A DNA stretch of 64,000 nucleotides. Origin: Virgibacillus dokdonensis (GTDB taxonomy: Bacteria; Bacillota; Bacilli; Bacillales; Amphibacillaceae). The number at the start of each line of letters is the position of its first letter. Position 1 is the first letter of the stretch. Below are positions 23,561-32,236 of the stretch, one piece after another. Made by a program: the position numbers and the translations under genes. Location of the stretch: the NCBI RefSeq assembly GCF_900166595.1, contig NZ_LT745763.1:3471333-3535332 (forward strand). Reading direction: 5' to 3'. The notes beneath the pieces were generated by a model. The model was given only the letters and a program-made list of their open reading frames with translations, was not told the DNA's origin and made no database searches.

Positions 23561-24121
23561 GTGCAACAAAAAGAAATCTACTTATTACTTACAGATACAA
23601 ATTCATGGCTTACGAGACTTATTAAATTGTATACAAAAAAACCATACAATCATGCTTCTATAGCTTTTGATGAAAAACTTGAGCACGTCTACAGCTTTGG
23701 GAGAAAAGCTCCTAAAAATCCATTCATAGGCGGTTTTGTAAAAGAAAATATACATGAAGGTTTATTTAAACATGCAAACGGCGTTATTTATTCCATATCT
23801 ATCACAGAAGAACAGTGGCAGCTAATAAACCAATATATTCAGAACATATATGCAGAAAAAGATGCTTATCGATACAATTTCATCGGTTTATTTGGTTTTC
23901 TTCTTAAACGCCCGATTAATAGAAAAAATGCTTTTTTCTGCTCACAATTCGTAGCTACAGTCCTACAAGAGAGCAACGTAGTCAAGTTTAATAAACCAGC
24001 TCCCCTAGTTACTCCTCATGACTTGGAGGATGCAGGTATTTTCCATCTTGTTTATCAAGGGAAAATAAATGCATACTATAATCAACCTCAATTGAGAAGC
24101 ATGGAATCAACCAGTTGCTGA
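23561..24121 (+). CDS. YiiX/YebB-like NlpC/P60-family cysteine hydrolase (permuted papain fold)
   Basis: About 186 aa. The His motif NHASIAF precedes the Cys motif AFFCSQFVA, the reversed order typical of the permuted papain-like NlpC/P60 group (YiiX/YycO relatives). The family includes amidases and peptidases acting on lipids or peptides; no substrate can be read here. No signal peptide. The GTG at 23561 has AGGAG eight bases upstream, while the in-frame ATG at 23555 is too close to it, so the GTG is preferred. Convergent with the fruA remnant. Confidence 0.72.
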   Translation: MQQKEIYLLLTDTNSWLTRLIKLYTKKPYNHASIAFDEKLEHVYSFGRKAPKNPFIGGFVKENIHEGLFKHANGVIYSISITEEQWQLINQYIQNIYAEKDAYRYNFIGLFGFLLKRPINRKNAFFCSQFVATVLQESNVVKFNKPAPLVTPHDLEDAGIFHLVYQGKINAYYNQPQLRSMESTSC

Positions 24122-24140
24122 CCTTTCCTCCCCCCTTTTC

Positions 24141-24451
24141 TTACCTTTCTAACCTAGTCATCCATGCGTCTTCTATTTTTGATATCAGAATCGGTGAGGG
24201 ATTCCTCTCAAAATAAAACCTTCCTTTTCCTAGATAAAATACTAAGCAATTTTCGTGGTGATGGGCGACTGCGCAGGAATATCGTACATTAAGTTGGTTG
24301 AAAAAGCCACTCCATCGTTGTAAGATTGGTTCACGAAAGACGTCTTTGTCCGTTAAATACCCTACTTGAACCAACTGATGAATTAACTCATCAATCACTT
24401 CCCGGTTTCAAATGAAATTATCCCTTCTGTTAATAACTCGGTGATTTTCAT
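24141..24451 (-). pseudogene. fruA: fruA remnant (fructose PTS, EIIA N-terminus), frameshifted and truncated
   Basis: An ATG at 24451, four bases after the fruK stop and with AGGAAGTGA before it, reads MKITELLTEGIISFETGK and then stops. In the next frame the protein goes on VIDELIHQLVQVGYLTDKD and REPILQR, exactly the EIIA opening of FruA. One base is missing at about 24398. Beyond REPILQR the family pattern (STTGIGEGIAIPHAK expected, with the phospho-histidine) is gone, and the whole EIIB/EIIC part is absent: the frame ends 20 bp from the convergent gene. FruA is normally about 630 aa. Confidence 0.75.
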
Positions 24452-24455
24452 ACTT

Positions 24456-25379
24456 TCACTTCCTGTCTGTATATATATGAACGGAAACATCTTGAGCTAA
24501 CTTCTCTACTAGCTGTCGGTCACATAAATCATTACTAAAAGCTGTCGCACTCCCAGCTGCTACTGCATAACGGAAAGCATCGACCTTACTTGCTTCTGCT
24601 GTCATTTGCTCGATAAAAGCCGCTACCATAGAGTCACCTGCACCAACTGTATTAATTACTTCACCTTGCACAGGATCTGCTACAGCGATACAGTCATCGG
24701 TCAAATAAATTGCACCTTTTGCACCTAAAGATACGATGACGTGCTGTATCCCATTTTCCACCAGTTGTTTGCCAAAATAGATAGCTTCATCTACGCTGGT
24801 TATCTTTTTGTTAAATAAATCACCTAATTCGTGCTCATTTGGCTTTACGAAATATGGTGTCGTTGTCATTAATTGTCGCAAAGGTTGTCCAGACGTATCT
24901 ACTATAAGACGAACTCCTAATTGTTTGCATGTTTTAGCAATTTCTTCTAAAAATGCAGATGATATCGTACTTGGTATGCTTCCCGCTAAGATAAGCCAAT
25001 CATGTTTATTAAACTGACTTATCTTTTTTAATAGTTCACGCTGCTGTTTTTCAGAAATGAATGGCGTTGGTCCATTTAATTCTGTCGCTTCCTCCGCCTT
25101 TACTTTGACATTTATTCTAGTCGTTTCCTTCGTTTGAATAAAGTCTGTCTTAATGCCTTCTTCTTGCAACTTTTGTGTAATAAACTTTCCTGTAAATCCA
25201 CCAACAAACCCAAGCGCTGTGGACGGGATATTAAACTGCTGTAACACTCTTGATACATTAATCCCTTTTCCTCCAGGATAGTAATTCACTGCATTTGCTC
25301 GATTTAACCCTCCTACTTGAAATGATGCAAGATATGTTGTGTAATCCACGGACGGAGTCATGGTGCATGTGTATATCAT
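24456..25379 (-). CDS. fruK: 1-phosphofructokinase
   Basis: Phosphorylates fructose-1-phosphate to fructose-1,6-bisphosphate. 307 aa, PfkB/ribokinase fold: N-terminal NYYPGGKGINVSRVL, and the C-terminal catalytic signature NTVGAGDSMVAAF with its general-base aspartate. ATG at 25379 shares its A with the fruR stop (TAATG). The gene looks intact, although the transporter that should supply its substrate is broken in this operon. Confidence 0.93.
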   Translation of the reverse strand: MIYTCTMTPSVDYTTYLASFQVGGLNRANAVNYYPGGKGINVSRVLQQFNIPSTALGFVGGFTGKFITQKLQEEGIKTDFIQTKETTRINVKVKAEEATELNGPTPFISEKQQRELLKKISQFNKHDWLILAGSIPSTISSAFLEEIAKTCKQLGVRLIVDTSGQPLRQLMTTTPYFVKPNEHELGDLFNKKITSVDEAIYFGKQLVENGIQHVIVSLGAKGAIYLTDDCIAVADPVQGEVINTVGAGDSMVAAFIEQMTAEASKVDAFRYAVAAGSATAFSNDLCDRQLVEKLAQDVSVHIYTDRK

Positions 25380-26128
25380 TACTCTGCCACCTTTACTGTT
25401 GTTTCATTTGTAAAATGTTCCATTTCATCTTGAGGCAGTTCTTCCGTTATTAAAGTAGCCTCCTGCAAATCAAGTACTTTTGCAAAACTTACTTTACTTT
25501 TTTTGGAATGGTCTGCTAGTACATAAGTTTGTAAGGCATGGTTCGCGGCCGTTTTTTTCACCATTGCTTCTTCTGGGTCAGGTGTCGTATAGCCCAACTT
25601 CACGTGAAAACCGTTAGCACCTAAAAAGCATTTGTCAAAACGATAATGATGAATGGATTGAACGGCTTGTACACCTACTAACGCTCCTGTTTTTTCTTTC
25701 ATATATCCACCCGTAAGGTAGGTAACGATACCGTTTTGTATTAAAGCTTCGACATGGGAAAGACCATTTGTTACAACGACAACATCTTTTTCTCTAAGAA
25801 ATGGAATCATTTGCAATGTTGTTGTTCCAGCGTCAATAAATAAGCAATCACCTTCATGAACAAGATATGCTGCAACTTGCGCGATTTTGTTTTTTTCTTG
25901 AAGGTTTTTGGTGGATTTTTCTTTTACGCTACATTCTTGTAATTTACGCTCAGGTAAGGTAGCCCCTCCATGAATTCGCACTAATTTGCCTTGTGATTCC
26001 AAATCTGTTAAATCCCTACGAATAGTTGATTCAGAAGCTTTCGTTACTTCCATAGCATCTTGTATTTTAATGGATTGCTTTTCCCCTAATAATTGCATTA
26101 TTTTAGCGTATCGATCTGTCGTTAACAA
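25379..26128 (-). CDS. fruR: DeoR-family regulator of fructose use
   Basis: About 249 aa. N-terminal DeoR helix-turn-helix (IQDAMEVTKASESTIRRDL) followed by the VRIHGGATL linker and a sugar-phosphate sensing domain with FIDAGTTTLQMIPFL. Start is best placed at the TTG at 26128 (MLTTDRYAKIM), eight bases after GGAG and matching Bacillus FruR; an in-frame GTG at 26137 sits directly on that site. First gene of fruR-fruK-fruA; in Bacillus it represses the operon until fructose-1-phosphate accumulates. Confidence 0.9.
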   Translation of the reverse strand: MLTTDRYAKIMQLLGEKQSIKIQDAMEVTKASESTIRRDLTDLESQGKLVRIHGGATLPERKLQECSVKEKSTKNLQEKNKIAQVAAYLVHEGDCLFIDAGTTTLQMIPFLREKDVVVVTNGLSHVEALIQNGIVTYLTGGYMKEKTGALVGVQAVQSIHHYRFDKCFLGANGFHVKLGYTTPDPEEAMVKKTAANHALQTYVLADHSKKSKVSFAKVLDLQEATLITEELPQDEMEHFTNETTVKVAE

Positions 26129-26158
26129 GTTTATCACTCCAAGCTTGGATTCATTGTT

Positions 26159-26187
26159 ATCATATACTACATTTCATTCAAATTCAA
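26159..26187 (-). promoter_or_regulatory. fruR-fruK promoter
   Basis: Minus strand TTGAAT (26182-26187) and TATGAT (26159-26164) with a 17-bp spacer, about 30 bp before the fruR start. Confidence 0.5.
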
Positions 26188-26194
26188 TCAAAAA

Positions 26195-26214
26195 CGTTTA
26201 AATTCATTTAAACG
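26195..26214. promoter_or_regulatory. Palindrome upstream of fruR promoter
   Basis: CGTTTAAA (26195-26202) and TTTAAACG (26207-26214) separated by TTCA. It lies immediately upstream of the -35 and is a good candidate operator for FruR. Confidence 0.5.
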
Positions 26215-26282
26215 CATGCACTTTTTCCTATTGCCATCCTTTCCCATTCTATCTTATAATTAATTTACATATATATGGAAAT

Positions 26283-26398
26283 TAGCTGCTGTATAAAGGA
26301 AATCTTCAACCAGTAGGAAGGGACTCTTTTACCCCTTTTTCTCCAACTCCCATCTTCCAATTTTGAAGTAAAAGTCTTACAGCAACTTATATCTTGAA
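26283..26398 (+). repeat. R2 repeat
   Basis: Left end GCTGCTGTATAA and right end CTTACAGCAAC are complementary; the core CTCCCATCTTCCAATT and the AAGTAAAAGTCTTACAGCA segment recur in other R2 copies. Confidence 0.55.
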
Positions 26399-26451
26399 TG
26401 AAAATCACTAACGCCAACTTATAGATATTAACCGGAAAAGGGTGTCTAAAA

Positions 26452-26817
26452 ATGATTTACATCATTATGTTTTCTTTACTTATTCTTCATATTATTATCC
26501 AAAAACGACTAATTAGGAGCTTGAACATGAACGCAAACGATGATGATGAATCAAAAGAGAAATACGTAAATAATATTCATCGATACGGTGAAAAAACGCT
26601 TAACTTTTTAATTCTGATCATCATTACAATAACCATCATCGATTATCACGAATTTAGAGTATTTATCTTTATAAGTATGGCTATCCTTTTCGCTTTTCGC
26701 ACCTATATAGAATGGAAGCATATAAAGGGAAGCCTGCAATACCTGCTTAGCGCTACATCTATTGGATTATGCATTATTGGTGCCGTCGTTTACAGCATAC
26801 TGGATCATATAATTTAA
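26452..26817 (+). CDS. Small membrane protein, DUF4181-like
   Basis: 121 aa with four hydrophobic segments, N-terminal helix then a charged loop with KYVNNIHRYGEK, which is the pattern I associate with DUF4181 proteins of Bacillus. Function unknown. AAAAGGGTG precedes the ATG at a normal distance. Single gene between repeats. Confidence 0.6.
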   Translation: MIYIIMFSLLILHIIIQKRLIRSLNMNANDDDESKEKYVNNIHRYGEKTLNFLILIIITITIIDYHEFRVFIFISMAILFAFRTYIEWKHIKGSLQYLLSATSIGLCIIGAVVYSILDHII

Positions 26818-26847
26818 GAAGGCTACCGTTTTCTTGTGCTATTGTTC

Positions 26848-26945
26848 TTAGAAAAAATTGGTTTATCCCCAATTCTTAAGACGGAGGAACGCCGTCGTTT
26901 TGCTTAAACTATGAACTCTAAAATCTTTATACTTTGCATAAGTAC
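26848..26945 (+). repeat. R1 repeat
   Basis: Starts TTAGAAAAAATTGG; its first hairpin is ATTGG/CCAAT instead of CTTGG/CCAAG, a paired change. A second hairpin, GACGG/CCGTC, and the ACTATGAAC box follow. Confidence 0.6.
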
Positions 26946-27029
26946 TATTACATCAGTACTTTTATGAAAAGTGATGGCTTGCTGCGTTTAAGATAACATA
27001 AATAAAGTGAATAAACTTTCCATTTCAGT

Positions 27030-27058
27030 TAGACAAAATAGCAAAAATTCTATATAAT
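27030..27058 (+). promoter_or_regulatory. Promoter of the ABC-F leader
   Basis: TAGACA (27030-27035) and a perfect TATAAT (27053-27058) with a 17-bp spacer. It gives a leader of about 510 nt before the ABC-F start at 27575. Confidence 0.7.
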
Positions 27059-27094
27059 GGAATTAACAAATTACGGAAAGGGTGACCCAATTAC

Positions 27095-27106
27095 ATGAAG
27101 TATTAA
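27095..27106 (+). CDS. Candidate 3-aa leader peptide (MKY)
   Basis: ATG-AAG-TAT-TAA begins nine bases after a strong GGAAAGGGTGA site and about 30 nt into the leader transcript. Short leader peptides that stall ribosomes are known for several antibiotic-resistance ABC-F genes. No homologue is recognised, so this is a suggestion. Confidence 0.35.
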   Translation: MKY

Positions 27107-27302
27107 TCCTATTTACTGAAAAATTGTTCAACATGCAGCATTTTCAACAGAAGTCTGTTCAATTTGTATGCATTTCAAGCCTTTCAGAATAGGATGATAC
27201 GCTTTGTAATTGGCATAAAATTTTTCACATTGCTTTTTATATGTAGATATTACCAGCTTACATATACAGGCTTGTGTTTATTTATCACTGTCTTTACATT
27301 CG

Positions 27303-27336
27303 TCTTCTGTTCTGAAAAGTTCAGGAGGCTTTTTTT
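27303..27336 (+). terminator. Attenuator-like terminator in the ABC-F leader
   Basis: CTTCTG pairs with CAGGAG(G) around an AT-rich loop, followed by seven T. It lies within the transcript that starts near 27065 and 240 bp before the ABC-F gene, the layout expected for transcription attenuation. Confidence 0.5.
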
Positions 27337-27412
27337 GTGCTATGAAAGTAGGTTTATTCTATAAACAAGACTAGAAACTACCATTTTCGATCGGTGGAAA
27401 CCTTATAGCATG

Positions 27413-27515
27413 TTAGAAAAGCATGGCTAGCGATAAGTCTTTATGACGATAGAACGCCATCATTTCGCTTATGCTACAATCCCTAACATCTCTACTTTCC
27501 TATCGTGCAAAAAAA
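27413..27515 (+). repeat. R1 repeat in the ABC-F leader
   Basis: Starts TTAGAAAAGCATGG, has CTTTATGACGATAGAACG, the CTTATGCTACAA box and ends CCTATCGTGCAAAA. It sits between the attenuator and the ABC-F gene, so it would be transcribed in read-through RNA. Confidence 0.65.
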
Positions 27516-27574
27516 CCTCCTGTTTCCGCTAATTATTCGGTTTACATGAACCTATCTACACAGGAGGCGATCCT

Positions 27575-29158
27575 ATGCATTTACTATTGGATGCAAAAAA
27601 GATTTCATACTATATTAAAGATCGTAAATTACTATCCATAGAAGCATTACGTGTGCATCGAGGAGATCGAATTGGTTTAGTTGGTAAAAACGGTTGTGGA
27701 AAGACAACGCTATTAAAAATACTTGCAGAAACAATGACGGCTGAAACGAGCCATCTTTCTCTGTACGGTTCGATTGATTTAGTACCACAATTAAAAGAAA
27801 CGAAAGAAACAAAAAGTGGCGGTGAAATAACGCAAGCATATATAAGCAAAGCACTAGCAAGAAAAGCAGACATTTTACTTGCTGATGAGCCAACAGCAAA
27901 TTTAGACACCTCCCATATGGAAGCGTTAGAAGCCAACTTACAAAACTGGCCCGGTGCCTTCATTATCGTTTCTCATGATCGGGAATTTTTAGATGCCATA
28001 TGTACGAACATTTGGGAGCTAGAAGATGGCATTCTTACAACATACAAAGGCAACTATTCTGATTATCAACAACAAAAAGAAGTACAAATACAACAGCAAG
28101 AACAAGCGTATGATACCTATATAAAAAAGAAATCACAACTAGAAGAAGCACTCGCTTTAAAAGAAAAAAAGGCACAGCGGGCAACAAAAAAACCAAAGCA
28201 AACGAGCAACTCAGAAGCGAAAATTACAGGAGCAAAGCCTTATTTCGCCAATAAACAAAAAAAATTACGCAAAAACGCTAAAGCAATAGAAACACGCATT
28301 GAAAAACTAGAAAAAGTAGAAAAAGCTCGGGAAGTTCCCCCTCTTAAAATGGAGTTGCCAAATGAAAAAACAATCTTAGGGAGAAATCTTTTACGAGTTG
28401 AAGATGTAACAGGAGAAGTACATCAACGTTTATTATGGAATAAAGTTAGCTTCCAAATAAAAGGTGGCGATAAGGTAGCGATCATTGGAGCTAACGGAAG
28501 TGGGAAAACAACACTGATAAAAAAGTTACTCCTACCAACAGAGCAAGTCCACCATTCTCCAGCTATGAAAATCGGTTACTTTAGTCAAAATTTAGATGTA
28601 CTTGATACGAACAAATCTATTTTACAAAATGTACGTGAGACCTCCCATCAAAACGAGACTTTAATCCGTACAGTATTAGGAAGGCTTCATTTTTATCGCG
28701 ATGATGTCCATAAACAAGTAGCTGTCCTTAGTGGAGGTGAACGAGTCAAGGTTGCTTTTGCTAAATTATTTGTAAGCAATATTAACACCATTATTCTTGA
28801 CGAACCGACTAATTTTCTTGATATTGAAGCTGTGGAAGCTTTAGAATCGCTGTTAACAGAATATCAAGGCACTGTCATATTCGTCTCCCATGACCGAAGA
28901 TTCATTCAGACCGTCGCAACTACAATCTTCGCTTTCGAAGATCAGACCATAAAGATTTTCGCAGGCACTTATGAAGCGTATAAGCAAGCATCCTCACAAC
29001 AAAAAGAAGACGCAAGCGAGCAGGAACGAATGGTTATTGAAACAAAAATGACCGAGATACTAGGAAAATTAAGCATAGAGCCTTCAGACGAATTGGAGCA
29101 AGAATTTCAAGAACTTGTCGCGAGAAAAAATGAATTAGAAGCAAAGAAAAAACGTTAA
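27575..29158 (+). CDS. Vga-type antibiotic-resistance ABC-F protein
   Basis: 527 aa, two ABC domains without membrane segments. First domain: Walker A GKNGCGKTT, signature SGGEI, Walker B ILLADEPTANLD. Second: GANGSGKTT, LSGGERVKVA, IILDEPTNFLD. The inter-domain linker (QRATKKPKQ, then GAKPYFANKQKKLRK) matches the Vga(A) antibiotic-resistance-domain region closely from memory, as does the C-terminal LSIEPSDELEQEFQ. Proteins of this class bind the ribosome E site and dislodge lincosamides, streptogramin A and pleuromutilins. GGAGG precedes the ATG. The long leader with promoter, short ORF and terminator suggests drug-induced expression. Confidence 0.85.
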   Translation: MHLLLDAKKISYYIKDRKLLSIEALRVHRGDRIGLVGKNGCGKTTLLKILAETMTAETSHLSLYGSIDLVPQLKETKETKSGGEITQAYISKALARKADILLADEPTANLDTSHMEALEANLQNWPGAFIIVSHDREFLDAICTNIWELEDGILTTYKGNYSDYQQQKEVQIQQQEQAYDTYIKKKSQLEEALALKEKKAQRATKKPKQTSNSEAKITGAKPYFANKQKKLRKNAKAIETRIEKLEKVEKAREVPPLKMELPNEKTILGRNLLRVEDVTGEVHQRLLWNKVSFQIKGGDKVAIIGANGSGKTTLIKKLLLPTEQVHHSPAMKIGYFSQNLDVLDTNKSILQNVRETSHQNETLIRTVLGRLHFYRDDVHKQVAVLSGGERVKVAFAKLFVSNINTIILDEPTNFLDIEAVEALESLLTEYQGTVIFVSHDRRFIQTVATTIFAFEDQTIKIFAGTYEAYKQASSQQKEDASEQERMVIETKMTEILGKLSIEPSDELEQEFQELVARKNELEAKKKR

Positions 29159-29179
29159 TTGGCTATGGAACACTGGACG

Positions 29180-29207
29180 GAGATATTGCTTGAATAAGCA
29201 ATATCTC
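29180..29207 (+). terminator. Terminator of the ABC-F gene
   Basis: Perfect 12-bp stem: GAGATATTGCTT (29180-29191) and its complement (29196-29207) with a 4-nt loop, 22 bp after the stop codon. The T-run is short. Confidence 0.6.
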
Positions 29208-29443
29208 TCTTACATAAACTAAATTTACACAACAAGCTTTGATTATATTGTACGAATCGTATTAGTCAAAAAATTCTCTTCGTTTATGTTTTCACTTGCT
29301 CCACAACAAAAATTGACATAAAATTAAATATCATTTTAACATTTAGCCTTCATCGATTATGTTTCATCTCGCTTTACCTGTTTAAAATTTCTAATCAGGA
29401 ATTTAGCACGTCTTCTGAACCATACAACGATAATCGATATGCT

Positions 29444-29472
29444 TTGACACGTGTTGGCAAATCTTTTATATT
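29444..29472 (+). promoter_or_regulatory. mhqR-mhqD promoter
   Basis: Consensus TTGACA (29444-29449), 17-bp spacer, TATATT (29467-29472). Confidence 0.7.
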
Positions 29473-29480
29473 TAATTAAG

Positions 29481-29500
29481 AATATATGAATTAATATATT
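29481..29500. promoter_or_regulatory. Candidate MhqR operator
   Basis: AATATAT-GAATTA-ATATATT, an inverted repeat placed at the start of transcription of mhqR-mhqD, where a MarR repressor would block RNA polymerase. Confidence 0.5.
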
Positions 29501-29526
29501 TCGTAAGATAAGGAGAATGAACAACT

Positions 29527-29949
29527 ATGAAAGAAAATCTATCGCTAAAAGCTTTTGTCGTATTAATTAAAGCGTCAAAAGCGTTACAAGACTATGTTAT
29601 GGAAGATATGAAGAATTATGGCATGAAGACTTCTGAATTCACTATTCTTGAAACGCTTTATCATAAAGGAAAACAAACCGTTCGGGAAATATCTGAAAGT
29701 GTACTGATTAAAACTGGCTCCATTACGTATGTTATTGATAAATTGGAGGAAAAAGGATTGCTCCAAAGAAAACATTCCCAAGAAGATAGACGTGTCGTTT
29801 ATATTGATATTACAGATAAAGGAAAGCAACTGATGGATGAAATTTTTCCAAAGCATCAGCAAGTCATTGAAGAACTCTTTATGGATGTAAGTGATGAACA
29901 AAAAAAAGTTGTTATCGACGTATTAAAAAAAGCTGGAAAGCGTTTATAA
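29527..29949 (+). CDS. mhqR: MarR-family regulator, MhqR type
   Basis: 140 aa winged-helix protein. The DNA-binding part is TVREISESVLIKTGSITYVI with the wing KHSQEDRRVVYIDIT. In Bacillus subtilis MhqR represses hydrolases and dioxygenases that detoxify methylhydroquinone and catechol. The assignment rests on the adjoining mhqD homologue, 13 bp downstream, plus the family fold. AAGGAG precedes the ATG. A consensus promoter and symmetric operator lie upstream, consistent with autorepression. Confidence 0.82.
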   Translation: MKENLSLKAFVVLIKASKALQDYVMEDMKNYGMKTSEFTILETLYHKGKQTVREISESVLIKTGSITYVIDKLEEKGLLQRKHSQEDRRVVYIDITDKGKQLMDEIFPKHQQVIEELFMDVSDEQKKVVIDVLKKAGKRL

Positions 29950-29962
29950 GGAGAGATTAAAG

Positions 29963-30565
29963 ATGAAACATATTTTTCAAGAAGGAAACGATCCTACAAA
30001 ACCTACATTATTATTGTTGCACGGTACTGGTGGTACAGAACAGGATCTGCTTCCATTAGCTGAAAGAATAGATGAAGGGGCAAATGTATTAAGTGTAAGG
30101 GGAAATATTCTTGAAAATGGCATGCCTCGCTTTTTCAAGCGTTTAGCCGAAGGAATTTTCGATGAAGAAGACCTTATTTTTCGAACCAAGGAATTAAATA
30201 CCTTTTTAGATGAAGCGGCGGAAACATATACCTTTCATAGAGATAACATCATTGCTATCGGATACTCCAACGGCGCAAATATCGCAGCAAACTTACTTTT
30301 TCATTATCAACATGCACTTCGTGGTGCAATACTCCATCATCCTATGGTACCACGTCGGGGTATAGCTTTACCAAATTTAGCTCATAAACATGTGTTTATC
30401 GCTGCAGGAATAAATGACCCTATTTGTCCACCACAAGAATCAAAAGACTTAACAAAAATATTAAAGGATGCTGGCGCAAATGTCCATTTGCATTGGGAAA
30501 ATCAAGGTCACCAATTAACATTACAAGAAGTAGAATCCGCAGCACAGTGGTACCAACATTTATAA
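29963..30565 (+). CDS. mhqD: Phospholipase/carboxylesterase-family hydrolase MhqD
   Basis: 200 aa alpha/beta hydrolase. The oxyanion region is LLLHGTGGTEQDL, the nucleophile elbow is IAIGYSNGAN with the catalytic serine, the aspartate lies in AAGINDPICP and the histidine in NQGHQLT. The segments NGMPRFFKRLAEG and AILHHPMVPRRGI match MhqD of Bacillus subtilis. Acts in the cytoplasm in resistance to quinones. Same operon as mhqR, with a good ribosome site (AAGGAGAG). Confidence 0.92.
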   Translation: MKHIFQEGNDPTKPTLLLLHGTGGTEQDLLPLAERIDEGANVLSVRGNILENGMPRFFKRLAEGIFDEEDLIFRTKELNTFLDEAAETYTFHRDNIIAIGYSNGANIAANLLFHYQHALRGAILHHPMVPRRGIALPNLAHKHVFIAAGINDPICPPQESKDLTKILKDAGANVHLHWENQGHQLTLQEVESAAQWYQHL

Positions 30566-30698
30566 GCTTTTTTACACTTACGTTTATTTGAATAGCCGAC
30601 GATAAATGTAAAAGCGGGTGTTTCTTGCTCACTTCTGCGCGTGACTTGCTGAATCCACGCTCGTACCGCTAATGTCTGGGCGCAACTTTCTTGATATA

Positions 30699-30797
30699 CC
30701 TCTCTCCTTTTTCCATTCCAAAGGCAAAATTTTTCGCAAGCGTGCGCCCGCTATCACTTCACGCGATGGGCGGGCGAATTTTTGCATGGAGGGAGAG
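30699..30797. repeat. GC-rich nested inverted repeat
   Basis: Three nested arms face each other: CCTCTCTCC with GGAGGGAGAG, GCAAAATTTTTCGC with GCGAATTTTTGC, and CGCCCGC with GCGGGCG. The base composition is clearly higher in G+C than the flanks. It lies between the convergent mhqD and cation exchanger genes; no gene is seen between 30566 and 30843. Confidence 0.5.
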
Positions 30798-30843
30798 ATT
30801 TTCTTGGATTGACGAGCGACTTAGAAACGCTTCCTGCCTTTGT

Positions 30844-31797
30844 TTAATTTCTTACTATGATATACACCGTATAAACGATATAGCCTATAACTAATACAAG
30901 GCCTTCACGTTTATCGATGCGAAAGTTTGTGCGAGAAAAAATAAGTAGTAGCACGGTGATAGCAATCATTATCAAAATGTCGATAGTAATTTTCCCGCTG
31001 ACTTCTAAAGGAGAAATAACTGCAGAAGTTCCAAGAACGAATAAAATGTTAAAAATATTGCTTCCAACAATATTTCCTAAAGCTATTTCACTTTCCTTTT
31101 TTAAAGCCGCTGTAATGGAGGTTACTAGTTCTGGTAGGGAGGTTCCAATCGCTATGATGGTTAAACCGACAAGAGCTTCACTCATTCCCCATGAGTAAGC
31201 AATGTCCTTTCCATTTTCCACAACCATCTGACCACCGAGGACAATGCCTAAAAGCCCAAGAATGGTAATTGTAATGTTTTTTCCCCATTTAACGTCTTGA
31301 ACAGCATTAACTTCACTTCCATTTTCACGACTCTTTAACGCTACTTCAATGACATAGAACATGAATACAGATAAAAACAATAGAAATATAAGCCCGTCAC
31401 TTCGAGATATTGTATTTAGATTCAGGCCTTGCAATACTTTATCATTAATTAATATTAATAAAGCAACACTTGCAAGCAAAGTAAAAGGAATTTCTTTTCG
31501 AATTGTTTCATTCTCTACTTTAATTGGAAACAATACCGCTGCGATTCCAACCACAAGTGTTATATTAAAAATGTTGCTCCCAATAACATTCCCCATCGAT
31601 ACGTCTGCTGTCCCTTGTAATGAAGCAATAATACTTACCGTTGCCTCTGGAGAGCTTGTACCAAATGCAACAATAGTTAAACCAATTAATATTGGTGGAA
31701 CTCTTAGTAGTCTGGCAATATTTGACGAACCATCTACAAAAAAATCAGCACCTTTTATTAATAAAACAAATCCAACAATCAATAGAACATACGCCAT
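30844..31797 (-). CDS. Sodium/calcium exchanger family (CaCA, YrbG-like) membrane protein
   Basis: 317 aa with about ten membrane helices. The two alpha repeats that form the ion site are intact: GTSSPEATVSI then GNVIGSNIFNI in the first half, GTSLPELVTSI then GNIVGSNIFNI in the second, in inverted topology. The family exchanges cations (calcium or potassium against sodium or protons) across the cytoplasmic membrane. Ion choice cannot be told from the sequence. Single gene. Confidence 0.92.
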   Translation of the reverse strand: MAYVLLIVGFVLLIKGADFFVDGSSNIARLLRVPPILIGLTIVAFGTSSPEATVSIIASLQGTADVSMGNVIGSNIFNITLVVGIAAVLFPIKVENETIRKEIPFTLLASVALLILINDKVLQGLNLNTISRSDGLIFLLFLSVFMFYVIEVALKSRENGSEVNAVQDVKWGKNITITILGLLGIVLGGQMVVENGKDIAYSWGMSEALVGLTIIAIGTSLPELVTSITAALKKESEIALGNIVGSNIFNILFVLGTSAVISPLEVSGKITIDILIMIAITVLLLIFSRTNFRIDKREGLVLVIGYIVYTVYIIVRN

Positions 31798-32020
31798 AAA
31801 TGTGATCTTCCTTTTCTGTCAATTAGTATGTCTTTCTGTTAAGGGGTAGTGATCAATTTCACAACCATCTTTTGATCTAAGTAGCTGTACAATGTAACGT
31901 ATTGATGTACTATATGTAGCATTTCACAGCTTATAAAATAATTACATTACCGTTTATACTCTTATTCTCCACATTTTAATAACCACTACACATTTTAACG
32001 TATATGTAGCAAAAACGTTA

Positions 32021-32098
32021 TTAGAAAGACTTGGCGATAAAACGCCATTGTTTTGCTTATACTATAAACCATAGAAATTCCATACTTTCTAATAGCAC
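32021..32098 (+). repeat. R1 repeat
   Basis: TTAGAAAGACTTGGCGATAA, then a TGGCG/CGCCA hairpin, CTTATACTATAAACC and a TTTCTAATAG end. Lies in the 430-bp gap between two minus-strand genes, in plus orientation. Confidence 0.65.
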
Positions 32099-32189
32099 CT
32101 AAAAAACAAGCAAAGATTGCTTTGCTTGTTCTACAATAAATCTCTAATTACTAGTCGCTTGTCCCTCACTGATTGTTTAAATTTAATTT

Positions 32190-32236
32190 AATCCTCTCCA
32201 ACACCTATTCTCTACAGCAACTTATATTCAGGATAG
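32190..32236 (+). repeat. R2 fragment
   Basis: CTCTACAGCAACTTATATTCAGGAT resembles the 3' end of the R2 copies at 26.3 and 40.4 kb. It overlaps the last bases of the dioxygenase gene. Confidence 0.35.

Noticed and set aside
27164..27364. 66-codon frame inside the ABC-F leader
   Set aside because: TTG start without a ribosome site, and it runs through the attenuator hairpin.
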